Below are positions 63,568 to 64,000 of a stretch of 64,000 bases of DNA, piece by piece; position 1 is the first letter of the stretch, and each line of letters starts with the position of its first letter. Origin of the DNA: Dehalococcoidia bacterium (GTDB lineage Bacteria > Chloroflexota > Dehalococcoidia > SpSt-223); the NCBI GenBank assembly GCA_026003895.1, contig BPIC01000005.1, forward strand, positions 1 to 64,000. Direction: 5' to 3'. Under the pieces are notes generated by a model. It was not told the DNA's origin and did not search any database. It was given only the letters and a program-made list of their open reading frames with translations. The position numbers and the translations under genes were made by a program.

Positions 63568-64000
63568 ATGGTTGTCATGAGCCGAGGGAAGGCGGGCGCT
63601 CAGCATCCCCGCCGCCGGCGCCGTGTCGGACTGCTCGGCAAGAGTCCCTCGGCCTTGGGTCGGCGGGTGGCCGCCCGACTCGTCAACCTTGAGCGGGAGC
63701 GTCTTGCTCAGCTTCTCCACGACACGCTGACGCAGGACATTTGGTATGCCGCGCTCCTCACCGAGCGGCTGCGCGCTGAGGTGCAAGAGGGAAGCTCCGA
63801 GCGGGCGCTTCAGCGGCTCGATGCGCTGCGCGGCCTCCTTGCCGGACACTACCTCACGGCTCGGTCGATCATCGCGTCGCTCCGCTCTGGCGCCGAGGCG
63901 GTCGACCTCCAGTTGGAGATCCGCCAACTTATCCGTCGCGTGAACGACGTTGCCCCCGGCGTACTGCGGCCGACGATCGATTGGGACATCCTGGCAACTG
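63568..64000 (+). CDS. Histidine kinase (HisKA_3/NarX type), N-terminal part
   Basis: ATG 63568 follows GGGAG at good spacing; the frame is open to the end of the window (144 codons seen). After a basic N-terminus comes the dimerisation/phosphoacceptor region: LVNLERERLAQLLHDTLTQD, IWYAALLTERLRAEV, where LLHDTLTQ matches the ELHD.(V/L).Q phosphoacceptor motif of NarL-partner kinases. No transmembrane or obvious sensor domain precedes it, so this is a short cytosolic kinase or one with sensing elsewhere. The ATP-binding domain lies beyond base 64000. Confidence 0.75.
   Translation, partial: MVVMSRGKAGAQHPRRRRRVGLLGKSPSALGRRVAARLVNLERERLAQLLHDTLTQDIWYAALLTERLRAEVQEGSSERALQRLDALRGLLAGHYLTARSIIASLRSGAEAVDLQLEIRQLIRRVNDVAPGVLRPTIDWDILAT

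Overview
The window is high-GC bacterial DNA, most likely from a flagellated member of the Chloroflexota (Thermomicrobia-like or a related class). This assignment is an inference. It rests on the base composition, the frequent GTG/TTG starts, the gene content, and two secreted proteins that carry, just after the signal peptide, a 'LYLPTVAV / VFIPVAAT' motif resembling the YLPLV-type motif common in secreted Chloroflexota proteins. No rRNA, tRNA, CRISPR array or intact mobile element was found.

Layout. 1-4383 (+): the tail of a gamma-carbonic anhydrase, then a late cobalamin operon cbiB-cobD-cobC-cobQ whose genes overlap by ATGA/GTGA/TGATG junctions but are broken by many single-base indels, several of them in homopolymers. 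4739-8992 (-): four paralogous secreted proteins sharing an unnamed domain of about 165 residues, attached to different N-terminal modules (CHRD-like, none, cupredoxin, none); three are preceded by a TTGACT -35 element. 9086-16749: a membrane protein and gyrB (+), rluD-lspA, an EamA transporter and a DinB-like protein (-), and a D-amino acid transaminase (+).

16773-31051 (-) is a flagellar block. In transcription order it holds three flagellins, flaG, fliD, fliS, a fliT-like gene, fliF, fliG, fliH, fliI, fliJ, flgB and fliM. 31171-39034 is a surface-sugar block beside the flagellins: a GT2-beta-helix-GT2 fusion (-), then on + a GT-B-like protein, an SpsF-like protein fused to an aminotransferase remnant, and a PseA/WbpG-type amidotransferase with its own HisH- and HisF-like partners. 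The simplest reading is a flagellin glycosylation locus making an acetamidino sugar. Two tiny ORFs are translationally linked inside it.

39384-45053: a MarR-controlled 14-TM drug exporter with a palindromic operator on its promoter, a two-domain VOC protein, and an acyl-CoA dehydrogenase/3-hydroxyacyl-CoA dehydrogenase pair. 45192-48080: a large BTAD/NB-ARC/TPR regulator with several frameshifts. 48540-54226 (+): three exported clan GH-A glycosidases, the last two sharing a nearly identical 941-bp catalytic block. 54223-62802 (-): flippase, membrane proteins and four glycosyltransferases, ending in a degenerate receiver-like protein. Together these look like a surface polysaccharide locus with dedicated hydrolases. 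A histidine kinase gene starts at 63568 and runs off the end.

Frameshifts are concentrated at 1-6.8 kb and 46-49 kb. The paralogue pair at 4.8 and 7.0 kb differs largely by homopolymer length, so sequencing or assembly error must be excluded before calling these genes dead.
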